Positions 27,868-40,720 of a stretch of 64,000 nucleotides of DNA are shown in pieces. The translations under genes and the position numbers were made by a program. Origin of the DNA: Zanthoxylum bungeanum (lineage: Eukaryota > Streptophyta > Magnoliopsida > Sapindales > Rutaceae); assembly GCA_019454045.1 (NCBI GenBank), contig SKCR01017723.1, positions 62,001-126,000 on the forward strand, given 5' to 3'. Below the pieces are notes generated by a model. The model searched no databases, was not told the DNA's origin, and saw nothing but the letters and a program-made list of their open reading frames with translations. The first letter of the stretch is position 1, and every line of letters starts with the position of its first letter.

Positions 27868-29036
27868 GTACTTGTGTTATCGCAGTATAGTTGGGGTGTC
27901 GATTCCTAATAGAGATGGTTACAAGGAACTAATTTACTTAAACAAAACGTTAGCAATAACTTAATCAAAAAGAATGATTGAATTGGTAATATAAATTTAA
28001 ATATTATGAAAAACACTTAAAAGTTATCAGTAGAGAAAAACAGCAAAGCGTCGGGAATCCTTTTATATAAAATTTCTATATTCAGTTATTGATTCCTTTT
28101 ATTACTCAATTGTAGTTTTCACATTCCAAACCAACAATCGGAAGATATTTCAATTCAAAACACATTAAACTCTAAGTTAATCGATGAATTACTTTCTCTA
28201 TGTTAACAACACATAACATTATCTTTATTACCTTTCTAACGTCGATAATATATCCACAGGCAATAATGCAACAGAAGATTAACTCATAAAATAACTTTAC
28301 CAGTCACAACTGGGTTCCCCAATCACAAATAGAAGAAGGATGACTATTCCTATATGCAAGTTGGTAAAACACAATCTTTGGATTATAAATCAAAAAATAA
28401 TAGAGAACAATGATACATCAATTGTATTAGATGTTAAAAAGAATTCGGGAATAAAAAAGTGAACATAATAAATCAATTACAAGAGTTCATCATTAGCTTT
28501 GCCTAGGAGATTAGTTCTCCATGTAGAAGAGAGACATAGCCTTGATAGATCGGAGAGACATCATGTCTGGCTGAGGCTTCTTCGTTCTTCTCTCTCAAAT
28601 ATGTGTTTCTAACTCTTTATTGTGTGTTTTCTCTCTCTTTTTAGGGTTATGGACGAGCTTAGGTATTTATAGAGGAGTCCCGGAGTCCATATATGCGTGA
28701 AACATGCCGAATTAAATTTCTGGGACATTGTCGGGGGGCCGCGGTGCCTGAAAGTGGGGGCTTCGAAATCCAACTCTCAGCCACTTTGTATGGGGAGATA
28801 CTATGGAGGCGTCGCGACACCAGAAAGTGGGTGTTGCGAGCAGTGCCTTTCTCTGGTGATGTGTTTTCCTGTGTACTTTCGTCCATAAGGTCCCGAAACA
28901 CGTACAATTGTTCCAATATCCATGTTTCATTGCTTCCTAATAACAAGACACAAAATAAACTATAATTAAGATCAAAACACATGATAATCTAGTCGAATTA
29001 GCGATGTTCAAAGTATATTTTCATGCACTTATCACA
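27868..29036 (-). mobile_element. Gypsy (Athila-type) 3' LTR
   Basis: On the - strand it begins TGTGATAAGTGCATG directly after the purine tract GTTTGTTGGGGGT and has a CTATAAATA box at 28664-28672. It ends near AACACAAGTAC, just before TTTTTTGGCG. It is the 3' LTR for the gypsy pol to its right. The frames at 28659-28982 are LTR sequence. Confidence 0.65.
28664..28672 (-). promoter_or_regulatory. LTR TATA box
   Basis: CTATAAATA on the - strand about 365 bp into the LTR, followed by a run of AGAGAGAGAA-type leader sequence. Confidence 0.5.
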
Positions 29037-30150
29037 ACCCCCAACAAACTTATTGCTAGTCCCTAGCAGTTCAAGCGTAAAAAGAAAATAAGAAATAAAC
29101 TAAATTAAAATAAATAAAACTATCTAAACTACTTTCGCAGGGATCACGATTTCATTTAGCATTTACAACAAACTTTTAAACCCCTAGGTGGCCTTAGCGG
29201 ATGAGTTATAGTCTCGTTAAGGCTTACAACGATGACACCCACAAACATCATTCAAAACACATGTGATCATGCAAAAATAAAATGAAATAGTCCCAATAGT
29301 TACACATATTATTGTCCTCAAAGAATGTATAGCAATGAAATAAGAGAACCTTCAAAGTACTCAATGCAGATCAAATCCAAGTCCTTGAATAAATCATCTA
29401 AGCCAGACTCACAATATGTGTGTAAAGGTTCGTTCACAACTTGATTCCTAGGTAAGCCAACTCAATGATTTAGTTTAAAAATTAGGATCTGATGGGTCAA
29501 AACCAACCTAGATATCTCAATTATGCTATGTAATTGCCTTTTGTGCTCGGTATGGTATGATTTTTCTTTTCTTGTCTCTTTTTTTCTATTTTTTCTTCTT
29601 TTTTTTCAACACACTAACTTTTTAATGTAGTATTTCTCCTCATGGTGGTCCTAACACTCACCCATGGGTAGATTCACACTTATCGGTTATAGGAGGTTTA
29701 ATTTCTTTCTTTCAAGACTTTCTTCTTCTCTTTTTAACTATACCACACATCATTACACTAGCAAATCATGATAGACATCTAAGAAAACAATCATTCATCG
29801 ACATGCAATTTCTTCAACTATTCACTTTTCCAATTACCTAGGTTTTCACTGCTAAAAATCTATAGTTTAGTGCTTACGAGTCTAGCATAGATCAACTACT
29901 CAAGGCATCAGATAAAAGTATATTAAAAAACTTGTCGTTTCTAAGATTTCATCCTAAAGCAAACAATATCATCATTGGACTTATGTTTTACTACTAACAA
30001 TATTTTTTTATAATAATAACAACAAGAATAACACATACAGAACCAGGTAAAACACATGATAATATCACCCCAACCTAAATTAAACATTGTCCTCAATGTA
30101 ACAATAATAAAGATAAAAGAAAAAAATGTGTTCACCCGACTAGAGAAATG
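29037..30150 (-). mobile_element. Gypsy 3' untranslated region
   Basis: Spacer between pol and 3' LTR of the - strand gypsy element. It carries the PPT at 29037-29049, the block shared with 611-1480, a pyrimidine tract at 29570-29610, and a CACCCCAACCTAAATT block at 30065 (AATTTAGGTTGGGGTG on -). No gene. Confidence 0.65.
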
Positions 30151-30154
30151 AAGA

Positions 30155-31417
30155 TCAATCCTCACAAGTGGGGTCAGTAAGAAGGACGTCCTCTACTTTG
30201 AGGAATCTTATTGTCCAAGAACGATTTTAATCTCTGTCCATTAACTTTGAACACTATACCGTCCATGAGATCTTCCACTTCGACAGCTCTATTGGGGAAA
30301 ACTTGCTTCACAATAAAAGGTCCAGTCCATCTAGATTGTAACTTGCCTGAGTGAAGATGGAGTCGGGAGTCATAGAGATAGACCTTTTAGTTAGGCTCAA
30401 AATTCTTCCTCATTATCTGATTATCATGGACATCTATCATCTTTGCTTTATACAGGCCGGAGTTGTCATACGCATCATTCCTCAATTATCCAAGTTCTGT
30501 CAATTGTAGCTTCTACTGTGTGCCTGCAGTACTCAGATCAAAGTTAAGGGTTTTAATAGCCCAATAGGCTCTATTTTCTAACTCATCAAGTAAATGACAC
30601 GCCTTTCCAAATACAATCCTGTAAGGAGACATCCCAAATTGTGATTTGTAAGCAGTGTGGTATGCTCAAAGTGTATCTGGAAGTCGTAAAGACCAATCTG
30701 TGCAGTCTGGATTTACCTTTTTTCTCCAATATTTGTTTTATCTCCCTATTTGCTAACTCTGCTTGCCCTTTATTTATGGGTGATAAGCAGTAGAAATCTT
30801 ATGCACCACACCGTATATGTGCATCAAAGCCTCAAATGATCAATTATAAAAATATGTCTCTTGATCACTAATAATGACATGTGGGGTACCAAAGCGTGAC
30901 ATTACATGTTCCTTTAAGAATTTAACTACAATAGTATCACATAAACTACTGCAAGAAGAATGTAAAGGTATCCAAAAGAAGGCTGAAAATGTCCCATAAA
31001 ATCAATATCCCAACAATGAAATATTTCAATGACAAGAATAGGGTTAAGAGGCATCATATAACAACGAGATACGGCATCAATCTTGCTTTAGCATCCTTCT
31101 TCGAAAGAAGGTAGTTAAGAGCTGCATGATCAGTAAAAACAATGATAGGTGAGCCAATAAGTTATGCAAGAAATTTATCCAAATCAAAAACTACAGCTAG
31201 CAGTTCTTTTTCAATCGTGGAATAGTTCATTTGAGCACTATTTAAAGTTCTGCTAGCATAATAGACAACAAAAGGTTTCCCTTCTATTCTCTGTCCTAAA
31301 ACTTGCGTAATCATTAGCATCACATATAATTTCAAATGGCGAATTCCAGTCAGGTGGTTGCATAATTGGAGCAGAAGTGAGTTTAGTGACTAACGTTTTG
31401 AAGGCATCTTCACATTC
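30155..31417 (-). pseudogene. Gypsy RNase H and integrase remnant
   Basis: In several - strand frames: RNase H pieces (ECEDAFKTLVTKLTSAPI, PFEIICDAND, then YASRTLNSAQMNYSTIEKE and FLAYLIGSPIIVFTDHA in shifted frames); an integrase core piece (EIFHCWDIDFMGHFQPSFG, VKFLKEHVMSRFGTPHVI); and the integrase C-terminal region ([47 protein letters not shown]). Much of the integrase N-terminal zinc-binding part between RNase H and the core is missing. No chromodomain follows, which with the Athila-like LTR places it in the non-chromovirus gypsy branch. The gene is cut at 31418-31422 by a copia insertion and continues at 39699. Confidence 0.85.
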
Positions 31418-31422
31418 GTGTG

Positions 31423-32718
31423 TGTTAGGGATATGCCATATACCTAACTTGAGGATGGGCAATATGTACATGTATTTGAAATATTTTTTCATTAATTAAT
31501 AAAATGGAAATCTTTATTATACGTGTCTTACATAAATCATCAAACACTGTAATAAAGCCCTTGGAGTAATAAGATGATGGTTTCCACGCCTTATGAGAAT
31601 CATTACTCTTAAATGTTCCTAGTAATAGTTTTGTGAATAATCTGGGCGTTCACAAGCGGAGAGACTAGCATGATGAAATGATCCACCCTTAAGTGGGGTA
31701 GCCGATATCATAGGCTACTAGCGGAGATCCGTCCGCTTGGTGTATCACATGGATGCATGAGTTGCTCGTGTCCATTGAAATGACCGTTAAAAGTTTTCAC
31801 ATGGAGTGTTTATCCCATGTGTCTGTGAGAACTTTCATGTATCGACTGTATGACTAGTCCTTAGACTTGAGGTCTTTACAATCTTATGTGTGGATCAAAT
31901 AACTTTGACATTCTCCTTCCCCAGTTCAAAAGATCCGATCATAAGGGTATGCTTGGGTCATTTGTTGAAACACATGAAGTTTGTAAAGATACAACAGAGA
32001 ATCGCCACTCTATCGGATAACATTTGCTTATAAGAGTAGTATTCCATTCTCGGGTTGATGTGTGTGATCAGTGCTTGAGACTGTGGCCGCAGAGGAAGAA
32101 TCCTGTGAGATTCTTGGGTTAGCACGATTCATGACACCATCAACATTATACCTTTGACTATATGGGTAGACATTTTCCATACCCTAGGTCAAACAGTGGG
32201 GATACAGTGAGGCGATGGACCGTATCATATGTAAATCGCATACAAAATGGGTATGTATCTTTCCTTCTCATTTGGGGGCCTTGGCATGTTGCTAGATGTC
32301 AACCTTGGTCATTGAAATCGAATGAGCATCTGATCAGAGGATAATTTATGTTCGATTAAATTATCATGATTCATTTCATGTCCAACTTGAGGGGAACCCA
32401 AAAGGTCACACACAACAAAGTTGAAATCAACAGTTAACAGTGCATAATACATATTTAATAGCATATATGATTGATGTAGGAATTGTTCATAAATGGTTCA
32501 ATATGTTTAATTATTGAACAGATCATTTATGAGGTTCCATAGTGGCTTGAGGATTGGTGAATGACGATAGGGGCACTTTGGGAATTAGAAAAATAAATAA
32601 ATAAAATAAGTGCGCATGGCATAATTTTTTTTTTTTTATTATTATTTGTTTTCCAATTCGGCCCAAACTCTTATTAAGGGTTTTATAATCTCATTAAACC
32701 ACTAAATTAAAATCCAAT
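31423..32718 (+). mobile_element. Truncated 5' LTR of copia element
   Basis: Aligns to 37933-39245 of the 3' LTR with indels, then diverges after AAACCACTAAATTAAAATCCAAT. The missing part, about 450 bp, includes the TATA box and the R/U5 equivalents, so this LTR has lost its promoter. Confidence 0.8.
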
Positions 32719-33169
32719 AAATAACGATAGGGGCACAAGTTTTGCATGATATGGTTAAGATTTGAATTGTGAAATTGCATTAAAAGTTCACACATCTGCA
32801 GAAAAACGTGAATATTAAATTTATTTGAACAAAATAAAATACAATATCATAATTAAATATTAATCAAAGTTATTTAATGCCTAAAATAATTCCAACATAT
32901 TAAAACTCATATGCTTGATGATCTATGTATGATTAGAATTGGCATGATTATTTTAGGGTGCAAGCATCTAGAGACTTTCTAAGGAATAGAGTGTATTGCT
33001 TATTCATTAACTAAGTAATTATTCCGTGAAGAACTTAGAGATTTATTACCTTTAAGACTAATAAATATAAATCACTTGTTTATAATAAAAGACATTATAA
33101 AAGATACAAGTGGGGTGGGACCAATGAGTTAATAAAACTTTCCAAACTAAAGTTAATTTAACCAAATGT

Positions 33170-33445
33170 ATTACTAGAGTTAGATAATGATTTGGCGTCT
33201 TCCTTCACTCACTACCTTTTTATAGCCAAAAGGAAAAGATGTGAAGACATCTCGATAATCATTTATTCAAAGCTTACTTTAAAGCATATTTAAAGTATTG
33301 GACTAATTTGGAGGATCTATTATTTATTACTGTCACCAAGGCGATAAGAGCCTAAGAGGTAAGAGTATTTAAGAGAGTTCGCTCCACCCTCCCTATGGGG
33401 AATTTTCAATAGAGGAATCCATTTGACAGTTATCCGCTTAAACTT
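33170..33445 (-). mobile_element. Tat/Ogre-like leader fragment
   Basis: Reverse complement matches 2150-2390 (GATAAGAGCCTAAGAGG, TCGCTCCACCCTCCC, ATCCATTTGACAG, TGGCGTCTTC). It sits between the truncated copia 5' LTR and gag, so it probably marks the insertion or rearrangement that removed the end of that LTR. The surrounding 32719-33960 has no coding sequence and no recognisable primer-binding site. Confidence 0.65.
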
Positions 33446-34036
33446 GCTAAAATCCTCAATAATAATTTAAGCCTAAAATTTTCCTCACATTGTAAAGTAT
33501 AGACCCAAATGGATTAAATTGTATTGGCAGGACTAGGCTTTACCAGACTAACCAATACCAATTTGTCCCTGAATCGTACTATTGACAATGGTTTGACTTT
33601 TCTGAGTCATAAGACGCAGCGAACCTTAGGCTTGGTCTTATAACTTAGTGGCAAAGATTGGGTGTCCACAAGGACTAGCATAAGCTATGACATGTTTGAT
33701 TGCCCAACCCAATGACTAAGGAATTGTGATTTATATCATAAATTGGTTGGGAACCTAACTAATTATCGTATTTTATAACGACCGGCCCTAGTCGGAGTTA
33801 TGAAATGATGATAATGCGATCATTGCCCACGAGAAATCCATCATATTGGGGATGATGTGATTTGCTTAAAATTTTAAAACAATTGTGTGGGAGCAACTTC
33901 ATAATATTAAAAGCCCACGTTATTATGAAACATTAATGAAAACATATTCCTAATTTTAACATTCTCTCTAACAGGTGGGTTAAAATATTTCACAAACATT
34001 CAAATGAAAAAGAGTATCACTTCGTTCCATCCTTGA

Positions 34037-37000
34037 TGAGCATTAGCTCAAAGGGGACAACTACAATGAATGACTGGTTTAGAAACCTTAAAATTGTCTT
34101 ACGATAAGAAAATGTTCTATGTTCTTGAATTGAAAGACCATTTTTCCCTGAACCCACAGAAGATGCTAACCAAGATACATTTGATGTTTGGAAGAAACAC
34201 GTCGATGATTATGAGCAAGCAGTTTGCATAATGCTTGGCTCTATGTCGGACGAACTTCAGAAAGCTCATGAAGATATGGATGCTTAAACCACCATCTTTC
34301 ACTTGAAGGAGTTGTATGCAACTTTCGTTCATACCGTCAGATTCCAAGTGTCATGTGCCTTATTCCAAACAAGGTATAAGGAAGGATCTGTTAGTGGACA
34401 TGTGCTTAAGATGATTGGCCACATTGAAAAATTGGCCAACCTCGGGTTCATCATGGATCATGAGATAGGTCAAGATCTAATTCTTCAGTCCTTACCAAAA
34501 GACTTCTCTAACTTTATTATGCAGTTTCATCTGTCTAATAAAGAAGCTACTTTAGCAAAATTGCACAATCTGATAAAGCAAGCAGAGAATGACTTGAAAC
34601 CGGAGCTTAAAACCTCCGTTATGCTTACAGGTACGGACCAGAAGCCACGAGCCCCAAAGAAAAATAAGGGCATGACCAAGGCTCCAGATCACCTAAAGCC
34701 CAATGGTAAGGTGGAGAAGAAAAAATGGAAGGGGGAAATGTTTCTTTTGTGGAAAAAATGGTCACTGGAAGAAAGACTGCAAATCCTTGAAAGCCAAGCA
34801 AGCTAGGGAGGCCCAAGAGCCCAAGAAGCCCATTGCTTCAGGTATGTTGCATATGATTGAACTATATTCTCAAAACTCTGAACCTTACCGGTTGTGGGAC
34901 TCACTTGTGTAACAATGTGTCGGGCCTGAGAAACAGTAGGAGACTCCCTCATGGGGAGGTTGACTTACGCTTGGATAATGGAGCAAAAATGGCTGCATCG
35001 TGTGTGGGGACTTATTCATTAGTTTTGCCGAATGGTTTAGTTTTAGACTTAGAAGATTGTTTTATGTACATTCTCTAGTAAAGAACATCATTTCAATTTC
35101 TTCTTTATGTAATAAAGGCTTTTCATGCCTAATAAGTTGTAATGAATGTTCTATTTATTTCAATGAAATAAAATATGGAGATGGTATTTTGAATAATGGT
35201 ATCTATGTCTTACAAACTAACAAAGCATGTTCAACCTCTAATATATACAACATTAACTCGAATAATCTCAATGAATCACTTCTACGGCACAGTCGCTTAG
35301 GTCATATCAATGAAACAAGATTAACTAAGCTACATAAGGTTGGGTATTTCAGACCCTTCAAATATGAACCTTATGGAACTTGTGAGTCTTATTTACTTGG
35401 TAAAATGACCAATTTACCCTTCAAAGGTAAATGACAACGTTCAGTAGAGACATTAGAACTCATACTCTCTGATGTATGCGGACCAATGTCAGTCACCGCT
35501 AGAGGTGGATTCTCCTACTTCATTACCTTTATCGATGATCACTCTCGCGATATGGGTATATGTATCTTATGTGGTACAAATCTGAAGCCTTTGAGAAATT
35601 CAAAGACTTCAAAACTGATGTAGAAAAATAGCTTAATAAAAGTATTAAGTCACTAAGGTCTGACCGAGGTGGTGAATACTTAAGCAACAAATTTCAAGAT
35701 TACTTGAGAGAAAATGGCATTATTTCCCAGTGGACTCCTCCGAGAACTCCACAGCATAATGGGGTTTCCGAAAGAGAAATCAGACATTATTAGATATGGT
35801 CCGATCAATGATGCCAGACACAGATCTACCTCTTTCATTTTGTTTCTTGCTTTAGAAACTGCAACACTACTACTAAACCAAGTTCCTTCCAAGACTGTTA
35901 GTCAAACACCATATGAGTTATGTTCTGGGAAACGTCCTAATCTTAGTTATCTAAGAGTTGGGGATGTGACGCATATGTTAAGCTCACACAAACTAACAAA
36001 TTGGATGATATGGCAGTTAAATGTAAGTTTGTAGGATATGCCTTGAACTCAAGAGCATACGTGTTCTACGTCCCAAATGAACAAAGAACATTTGTCTCGC
36101 GAAATGCTAAATTTCTAGAGAAAGAATTCCTTCTCAAGAAATATAGTGGGAGTAGACTTGACCTCAATGAGGTACGAGAAGAACAAACTAACATAAAACT
36201 AAACCTCAGGCCCCTCAAAAGGGCAGCGACGGAACAACCACAAGGTTATGAACTTAGAAGGTCTGATAGGGAAAGACATGAGCCTGAAAGATATGGTTTC
36301 CATATTGATGACGAACATGATCAGGTCATTGATAATGACGATCCCACCAGTTATGACAAAGTAATGCGTGACATTGATTTAGTCAAGTGGCTTGAAGCCA
36401 TGAAATCCGAAATAGGCTCTATGTATCAGAATCAGGTATGGGACTTGGTAGATGCACACCTGAAGGGATAAAACCCATAGGCAGCAAGTGGATTTACAAG
36501 CGTAAAACTGATGCAGAAGGCAACATCCAAACCTATAAAGCTAGGTTGGTGGCGAAAGGTTATAGAAAAATCCAAGGAATTGACTATGACGAAACCTTCT
36601 CACCTGTTGCAATGATAAAGTCCATTCGAATTTCACTGGCACTAGCTGCACACTTTGATATGAGATTTGGCATATGGATGTCAAAACAACTTTCCTTAAT
36701 GGGAACCTCGTAGAGGAAGTCTATATGACACAACCTGAGGGGTTTGCATCTAAGGATGATCATAATAAAGTATGCAAGCTTAAACGGTCCATTTATGGAC
36801 TCAAGCAAGCCTCCAGAAGTTGGAATATACGATTGATGAGACAATAAAAGAATTTGACATCATCAAAAATATAGACGAGTCTTGTGTTTACAGAAAAAGT
36901 AGTTGGAGTGCTGTTGTATTTCTTGTATTGTATGTCAATGACATATTAATCATCGGGAATGATATTCCCATGATGTAAGCCTCCAAGCAATGGTTATCTC

Positions 37001-37915
37001 AGAATTTTTCCATGAAAGATTTGAGAGAAGCAGCCTACATCCTTGGCATTAAGATCTACCGTAATAGATCTAAGAGGTTGTTAGGACTTTCTCAATCTAC
37101 GTACATAGATAAAGTTTTGAAAAGATTCAAAATAGAAGATTACAAAAGAGGTAATTTACCTACTTATCATGGAATTAAAGTATCTAAGGAGCAATGTCCA
37201 CGTACTCCTTTAGATAAAGAGAGTATGAGTAGGTTCTCTTATGCTTCAGAAATAGTATCAATCATGTACGCCATGCTATGTACAAGACCTGATGTCTCTT
37301 ATGCTCTTAGCATAACGAGTAGGTAACAGGCAAATCTTGGTGAGCAACACTGGGCATCTTTCAAAACAATCCTCAAGTATCTGAGAAGAACTAAGAATGT
37401 GTTTTTGACATACGGAGATTGTTCTGAGATGAAAGTCATTGGTTACTGTGATACGAACTTTCAGACTGATATGGATGACAGCAGATCGCAAACAGGATAT
37501 ATGTTTACTTTGAATGACGGTGATGTCAGTTGGAAAAGCTCAAAGCAGTCAACTACAGCGGACTCCACCACTGAAGCCGAGTATATTACAGCATCTGAGG
37601 CTGCTAAAGAAGTAGTTTGGAGAAAGAAGTTCATCACGGAGCTGGAAATGATTCCCGCATAAAGAATGGCGTAATTATGTACTGTGACAACATGGGCGCC
37701 ATTGCTCAATCAAAAGGACCAAGGTTCAACCAGAAATTCAAGCATGTACTCAGGTGATTTCATCTCATCAGGGAGATTGTTGAGAAAAAAAAGTTATTAT
37801 AGAGAAATACCACACAGAAGATAATCTTGCAGATTCTCTGATTAAAGGGCTAACTCAACAAAAGCATGATATGCACACCCGAGAGTTTGGAGTCCAGATT
37901 CATACTAGTTGGCTA
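34037..37915 (+). pseudogene. Copia gag-pol polyprotein, decayed
   Basis: Domains in copia order over shifting frames. Gag: DTFDVWKKHVDDYEQAVC, LKELYATFVHTVRFQ, SLPKDFSNFIMQF, and zinc knuckle CFFCGKNGHWKKDC at about 34740. Protease: LDNGAKMAAS (active-site DSG degraded). Integrase: HSRLGHINETRL, a core with SDVCGPMS, FIDDHSR and SDRGGEYLSNKFQD, and TPQHNGVSER. RT: IKPIGSKWIYKRKTDAEG, TYKARLVAKGY, VLYVNDILIIGND at about 36928-36960, in which the catalytic YVDD has become YVND. RNase H: VIGYCDTNFQTD, SKQSTTADSTTEAEY at about 37545-37590. Integrase before RT is the copia hallmark. At least eight frame breaks make it non-functional. Confidence 0.9.
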
Positions 37916-37917
37916 CA

Positions 37918-37932
37918 ATGCAAGTGGGAGAT
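37918..37932 (+). promoter_or_regulatory. Polypurine tract of copia element
   Basis: ATGCAAGTGGGAGAT lies immediately before the 3' LTR start TGTTAGGG. It is the primer for plus-strand synthesis in a live element. Confidence 0.75.
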
Positions 37933-39698
37933 TGTTAGGGATATGCCCTATACCGAACTTGAGGATGGGCTATATGTACATGTATTTGTAATATTTTTTC
38001 ATTAATTAATAAAATGGAAATATTTATTATACGTGTCTTACATAAATCATCAAACACTGTAATAAAGCCCTTGGAGTAATAAGATGATGGCTTCCACGCC
38101 TTATGAGAATCATTACTCTTAAATGTCCATAGTCATAGTTTTGTGAACACAAAGCGGAGAGACTAGCATGATGATATGATCTGCCCTTAAGTGGGCTAGC
38201 CGATCTCATAGGCTACTAGCAGAGATCCATCCGTTTGGTGTATCACATGGATGCATGAGTTGCTCGTGTCCATCGAACTGACGGTCGAAAGTTTTCAGAT
38301 GGAGTGTTTATCCCATGTGTTTGTGAGAACTTTCATGCTCGTGTCCATCGAACTGATCGTCGAAAGTTTTCACATGGAGTGTTTATCTTGAGGTATTTAC
38401 AATCTAATGTGTGGATCAAATAAGTTTGACATTCTCTTTCCCCGGTTCAAAAGATCCGATCATAAAGGTATGATTGGGTCATTTGTTGAAACACTTGAAG
38501 TTTGTAAAGATACAACAGAGAATCGCCACTCTCTCGGATAACATTTGCTTATAAGAGTAGTATTCCAATTTGCGGGTTGATGTGTGTGATCAGTGCTTGA
38601 GACTGTGGCCGCAGTGGAAGAATCCTGTGAGATTCTTGGGTTAGCACGATTCATGACACCATCAATATTATACCTTTGACTGTATGGGTAGACATTTTCC
38701 GTACCCTAAGTTAAACGGTGTGGATACAGTGAGGCGATGGACCGTATCATATGTAAATCACATACAGAATGGGTATATATCTTTCCTTCTCATTTGGGGG
38801 ACTTGGCAAGTTCCTATATGTCAACCTTGGGCATTGAAATCGAACGATCATCTGATCGGAGGATAATTTATGTTCGATTAAATTACCACGATTCTTTTCA
38901 TGTCCAACTTGAGGGGAACCCAAAAGGTCACACACAACAAAGTCGAAATCAATGGTTAACAGTGCACAGTACATATTTAACAACATATATGATTGTTGTA
39001 TGAATTGTTCATAAATGGTTCATGTGTTTAATTATTGAACGGATCATTTATGAGGTTCCATAGTGGCTTAGGGATTGGTGATATGAAGATAGGGCACTTT
39101 GGGAATTGGAATAAATAAATAAATAAAATAAGGGCGTATGGCATAATTTTTTTTATTTTTTTTATTTATTATTTATTTTCCAATTCGGACCAAACTCTTA
39201 TTAAGGGTTTTATAATCTCATTAAACCACTAAATTAAGATCCAATGGCTAAGATTAAATTAACATTTACCCACATCAGATTCTTAATTAACTTTGTTGTC
39301 TTTGGAGCACCTATATAAACCCAAAGAATTCTTTACAAATTCTTTACACCAAACCTTTCATATCTTGGGTTTATATAAGTGAGCAACTCTAAAGTTTAAG
39401 AGTAAGCCACTGATTTTGAGGATCCTTAAGTCTAATTGACTAGAGGAATCTTAAAAGTTTTGAGGTATTTGCCTAGCTAGCACCAAGGGCAAAATACCCG
39501 TGCACTCAAGGCGTAGTCTTGCCGTTGAGTTTTGGCTTTGGTTTGTGAATCTTTGGAGGCCACACACTTGGGTGGCTCTTTGGAACGTGGAAGAGCTTAC
39601 TGAGTTCGAGAAAAGTTTGTAGATTGGAGGGAGGACTAGAGGAGTCTTCGGTTCAAGTAAGTCATTTTCCGCTACGCACTCGCGGCCGCTTCCTAAAA
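37933..39698 (+). mobile_element. 3' LTR of copia element
   Basis: Full-length 1766-bp LTR from TGTTAGGGATATGCCC to TTCCTAAAA. It has a TATATAAA box at 39312-39319 that the 5' LTR lacks. An internal tandem duplication of about 70 bp (CGTGTCCATCGAACTGA to GGAGTGTTTATC) at 38266-38388 is absent from the 5' LTR. Confidence 0.85.
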
Positions 39699-39703
39699 GT
39701 GTG

Positions 39704-40720
39704 TCAATTCAATTAAAGAATCTTTAAGAAGAAGGTTACACGGTGGTCTAGATATAGAAGAAAATTTTTATATAAACCTCCTATAGAAACCAGCATGCCC
39801 AAGAAAAGACCGAACATCTTTCACTGTTTTGGGTATGGGTAGCTTGGATATCAACTCAATTCTCGATTTGTCAACTTCAATAACCTTGGAAGAGACAATA
39901 TGACCAATAACAATGCCCAAAGAGACCATAAAGTGGCACTTTCCCAAATTCAGAACGAGGCCTTTTCTTGACATTGAGTTAACACTGCTTTCAGAGATTA
40001 AGTAATCATGAATTAAAAGAATCGCCAAAAACTGTTAAGTCATCCATAAACACCTCCATGCATTTCTCAATCATGTCACTAAAAATACTCTGCATGAATC
40101 TCTGAAAGTAGCATGGGTATTACATAAACCAAATGGCATACAACGAAAAGCATAAGTTTCGAACGGATAGGTGAAGGTGGTTTTTTCTTGATCTTTAAAG
40201 GAAATCTCAATTTGATAGTATCCTGAATAACCATCTAGGAAACAGTAGAATGAGTGACCTGCTACCCGCTCAAGAATCTGGTCAATAAAAGGAAATGGGA
40301 AATGGGATTTTCGAGTGGTAGCATTTAACTTTCTGTAATCTATACATATGCGCCAATTTGTGACTACCTTGGTAAGAACAAGTTCTCTTGCCTTATTCTA
40401 CACAACAATAACACCCGACCTTTTGGAAAAACCTGCGTAGGACTAACCTATTTTCTATAAGCAATTGGGTATATAATACCCGCATCTAATAATTTTATCA
40501 CTTCATTTCTCACCACTTTTTTCATAGTAGGGTTAAGTCTATGTTGAGGGTCGTTATGAGGAACAGCTCCCTCTTCTAGTTGAATCTTATGGGAATAAAT
40601 TAAGGAGTTGATACCTTTAATGTCTTATATGGTCCAGCCAAGTGCATATTTATGCTAACTTAATATGTCAAGTAATTTCTTTCTTTGTGATGCACTTAAG
40701 TCCGATGAAATAATAACATG
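39704..40720 (-). pseudogene. Gypsy reverse transcriptase remnant
   Basis: Continuation of the gypsy pol interrupted by the copia element. In broken frames on -: CIDYRKLNATT, GYYQIEISFKDQEKTTFTYPF, MPFGLCNTHATF, then MIEKCMEVFMDDLTVFGDS with the catalytic pair as FMDD, and a clean 86-codon stretch KGLVLNLGKCHFMV, GIVIGHIVSSKVIEVDKS, VRSFLGHAGFYRRFI (40028-39768). This order is the palm and connection region of gypsy RT. Stops and frameshifts between blocks show it is dead. Confidence 0.85.

Larger units (their letters stand above)
31423..39698 (+). mobile_element. Copia element (Angela-like) inserted in gypsy pol
   Basis: Bounded by a perfect 5-bp target duplication GTGTG (31418-31422, 39699-39703). 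Skipping the insert joins the gypsy frame ...IELTH to ECEDAF. The 5' LTR starts at 31423 and is incomplete. The 3' LTR is 37933-39698. The 3' LTR ends TCCTAAAA instead of the usual CA, a point change at the terminus. LTR length (about 1.77 kb) and the polyprotein style suggest the Angela lineage. It is dead: many stops and frameshifts, a replaced RT catalytic residue and a damaged 5' LTR. Confidence 0.9.

Noticed and set aside
28659..28982. 107-codon - frame and opposing + frames
   Set aside because: They lie within the gypsy LTR around its TATA box, with no family resemblance.
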